A stretch of DNA of 64,000 nucleotides from Cognatundibacterium rivi. Its GTDB lineage: Bacteria; Pseudomonadota; Gammaproteobacteria; Burkholderiales; Burkholderiaceae_D. The translations under genes were made by a program, and so were the position numbers. The DNA is taken from NCBI RefSeq assembly GCF_018139565.1, contig NZ_JAGSPK010000001.1:434001-498000 (forward strand), written 5' to 3'. The notes under the pieces are model-generated. The model ran no database searches, was not told the origin of the DNA, and saw only the letters and a list, made by a program, of their open reading frames with translations. Position 1 is the first letter of the stretch, and each line of letters starts with the position of its first letter. Below are positions 62,317-64,000 of the stretch, in pieces.

Positions 62317-64000
62317 ATGAAACTCAAACCAATTTGCCTTGCATTTGCCCTCGCGTTTACTGCTGCGACTGCGATGCCTACCCTTGCAGCAGCGCCAAAA
62401 GCGGTTGTTGCAGCAAAAGCGACTGCGTACACCAGTGTGGAAGGCATCACGGAATACCGTTTGCCGAACGGCCTGCGTGTTTTGCTGGCACCGGATGCAT
62501 CAAAGCCAACCACGACCGTCAATGTGACTTATCTCGTAGGTTCCCGCCATGAAAGTTACGGCGAAACCGGTATGGCACATTTGCTTGAGCACATGGTGTT
62601 CAAGGGTACCAAAGACCGTGGCAACATCATGCAAGAGCTGAGCAAGCGCGGCATGCAGTTCAATGGCACCACGTTTTACGATCGCACCAATTACTTCGAA
62701 ACTTTCCCAGCCAGTGAAGATAATCTGAAATGGGCGCTGGAAATGGAAGCGGACCGCATGGTCAATTCCAAAGTCGCACGGGTTGATCTTGATACCGAAT
62801 TTTCCGTCGTTCGCAATGAAATGGAAATCGGTGAAAACAATCCATTTGGCGTACTCTGGAAGCAGCTGAGTGCCGCCACTTTCGACTGGCACAATTATGG
62901 TCACAGCACCATCGGCGCGCGCTCTGACGTCGAAGGCGTCAAAATTACTAACCTGCAGGCGTTTTACCGTAAGTTTTACCAGCCGGATAATGCCGTGCTG
63001 ATGGTGGCTGGTAAATTCGATCCTGCAAAAACGCTGGCGCTGATAGAAAAATCCTTTGGTGTTATTGCCAAACCGACCCGCGAACTGAGCAACACATGGA
63101 CCCGTGAAGCGCCGCGCGATGGTACGCGTGAAGTGACCGTGCGCCGCGTCAGCGACCAGCAACTCGCGGCCGTGCTGTATCCGACGTCATCAGGCAGTCA
63201 CGCTGATGCAGCTGCTGTATCTGCGTTGGGTGAGATTCTTGGTTCTTCACCAAACGGTCGTTTGTATAAAAAACTGGTGGAAAGTAAAAAGGCAGTGAGT
63301 GTCGGTGAGATTACCTTCCAGTTGGCAGAGCCTGGCTATGCGATGTTCCTTGGCGTCATGAGCAAAGATCAGAATGTCGCGGATGTGAAAGCAAGCCTGA
63401 TAGAAACCGTTGAAGGGCTGGCACAAGAACCGGTCACCGAAGCAGAATTGAAGCGTGCTAAAACCAATCTGTTGAATGCGTTGGAAAAAACCATCAATGA
63501 TCCGCAGCGTCTGTGCGTCAGCATGTCGGAATCAATTGCATTGGGTGACTGGCGCATGTTCTTCGTTGAACGTGATCGTATCGAAGCACTGACCGTGGCA
63601 GATGTGCAGCGCGTCGCACAAAATTACTTTAAAGCCGATAACCGCAGCTACGGCCAGTTCCTGCCAGTCGCCAAACCTGATCGCGCCGAAATCCCGGCTG
63701 CACCGGATGTTGCAAAACTGGTTGAAGGCTACAAAGGCCGTGCGACTGTGGCCGCAGGCGAAACCTTTGATGCGACTGCAACGAATATCGATAAACGCAC
63801 GGAAAAACTGACGCTGAAAAACGGTGCAAAAGTCGCGTTGTTGAGTAAAAAAACGCGCGGCGAAACTGTGAATGGCAATCTGAGCCTGCATTTTGGCGAT
63901 GAAAAATCCCTGTTCGGCAAAGTCGCTGTTGCCGATCTGACGGCTGATATGCTGATGCGCGGTTCGGGTAAATTCACCCGTGCCGAACTCGATACCAAAC
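62317..64000 (+). CDS. M16-family zinc peptidase (C-terminus off window)
   Basis: The frame runs from ATG at 62317 to the edge of the window (561 codons). A signal peptide (MKLKPICLAFALAFTAATAMPTLAAA) indicates export. The inverted zinc motif HLLEH is at residues 88-92, with the third ligand Glu168 (76 residues after the second His) in VRNEMEIGENNP. Pitrilysin-type peptidases of this length usually have two M16 halves; the second half lies partly outside. The protein is probably periplasmic and degrades peptides. It is the first gene after repeat copy D. Confidence 0.92.
   Translation, partial: MKLKPICLAFALAFTAATAMPTLAAAPKAVVAAKATAYTSVEGITEYRLPNGLRVLLAPDASKPTTTVNVTYLVGSRHESYGETGMAHLLEHMVFKGTKDRGNIMQELSKRGMQFNGTTFYDRTNYFETFPASEDNLKWALEMEADRMVNSKVARVDLDTEFSVVRNEMEIGENNPFGVLWKQLSAATFDWHNYGHSTIGARSDVEGVKITNLQAFYRKFYQPDNAVLMVAGKFDPAKTLALIEKSFGVIAKPTRELSNTWTREAPRDGTREVTVRRVSDQQLAAVLYPTSSGSHADAAAVSALGEILGSSPNGRLYKKLVESKKAVSVGEITFQLAEPGYAMFLGVMSKDQNVADVKASLIETVEGLAQEPVTEAELKRAKTNLLNALEKTINDPQRLCVSMSESIALGDWRMFFVERDRIEALTVADVQRVAQNYFKADNRSYGQFLPVAKPDRAEIPAAPDVAKLVEGYKGRATVAAGETFDATATNIDKRTEKLTLKNGAKVALLSKKTRGETVNGNLSLHFGDEKSLFGKVAVADLTADMLMRGSGKFTRAELDTK

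Overview
The window is an ordinary chromosomal segment of a betaproteobacterium. The gene contents and orders that suggest Burkholderiales (probably Oxalobacteraceae or a near relative) are the tRNA-Tyr/Gly/Thr-tuf-tRNA-Trp-secE-nusG-rplKAJL-rpoBC block, followed by birA-coaX-SPOR; ttcA-folB-folM-like facing a MidA-type methyltransferase; and RoxA. The family-level assignment is an inference. I see no prophage, CRISPR array or complete insertion sequence. Both ends cut genes: an HD-GYP protein on the left and an M16 peptidase on the right.

Layout. 0-4.2 kb (minus strand): a PAS-GAF-HD-GYP c-di-GMP-type protein and a lipoprotein metalloprotease with a lamin-tail domain. 4.6-9.1 kb (plus): an NAD salvage run (nicotinamidase-like hydrolase, pncB, NadM-Nudix fusion) followed by a lipoprotein nucleotide pyrophosphatase/phosphodiesterase. 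9.2-17.4 kb: a DnaQ-type exonuclease fused to GIY-YIG, a DUF2804 protein, the ribosomal oxygenase RoxA, a nitronate-monooxygenase-type flavoprotein, RlmF and an SPFH protein. 17.5-21.7 kb: a Tat-exported PhoD-like phosphatase, thymidine kinase, and a small heat-shock gene with a sigma-32 promoter and a probable RNA thermometer. 21.7-26.7 kb: LldD, a LysR regulator and the homogentisate genes hmgA-fahA. 26.8-34 kb: a YidB-like protein, a second LysR gene divergent from azoR-pirin, then the folate/tRNA-thiolation cluster. 34.2-38.3 kb: a receiver-TPR protein, an HDOD-GAF protein and a LysE exporter.

38.3-40.3 kb (minus): a good match to a yybP-ykoY manganese riboswitch precedes a GDT1/TMEM165-type exporter, an ArsC/Spx-like protein and an unrecognised 267-residue protein, apparently one operon. 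40.4 kb: an MgtC/SapB protein. 41.2-55.3 kb: the tRNA/translation/transcription block, starting at a consensus sigma-70 promoter and ending at a strong terminator after rpoC. 55.4-57.8 kb: birA, coaX and a SPOR protein. 57.9-61 kb: an IclR regulator with hutG and hutF, the two-step formiminoglutamate route of histidine breakdown. 61.1-64 kb: a GNAT acetyltransferase, a small ORF and an M16 zinc peptidase.

The most unusual structure is a family of four dispersed intergenic elements of about 75-85 bp (near 27.43, 33.74, 61.00 and 61.89 kb), built from TATACT-G6-AGTAT blocks around a short core with ATAAGG/ATAAAGG. One copy supplies the apparent ribosome-binding site of the next gene, and two bracket an acetyltransferase segment of about 0.8 kb. 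The other points of interest are the putative Mn-switch operon with an unknown third gene, the heat-shock leader, and three genes whose stop codons lie in short repeats that reiterate in-frame stops.
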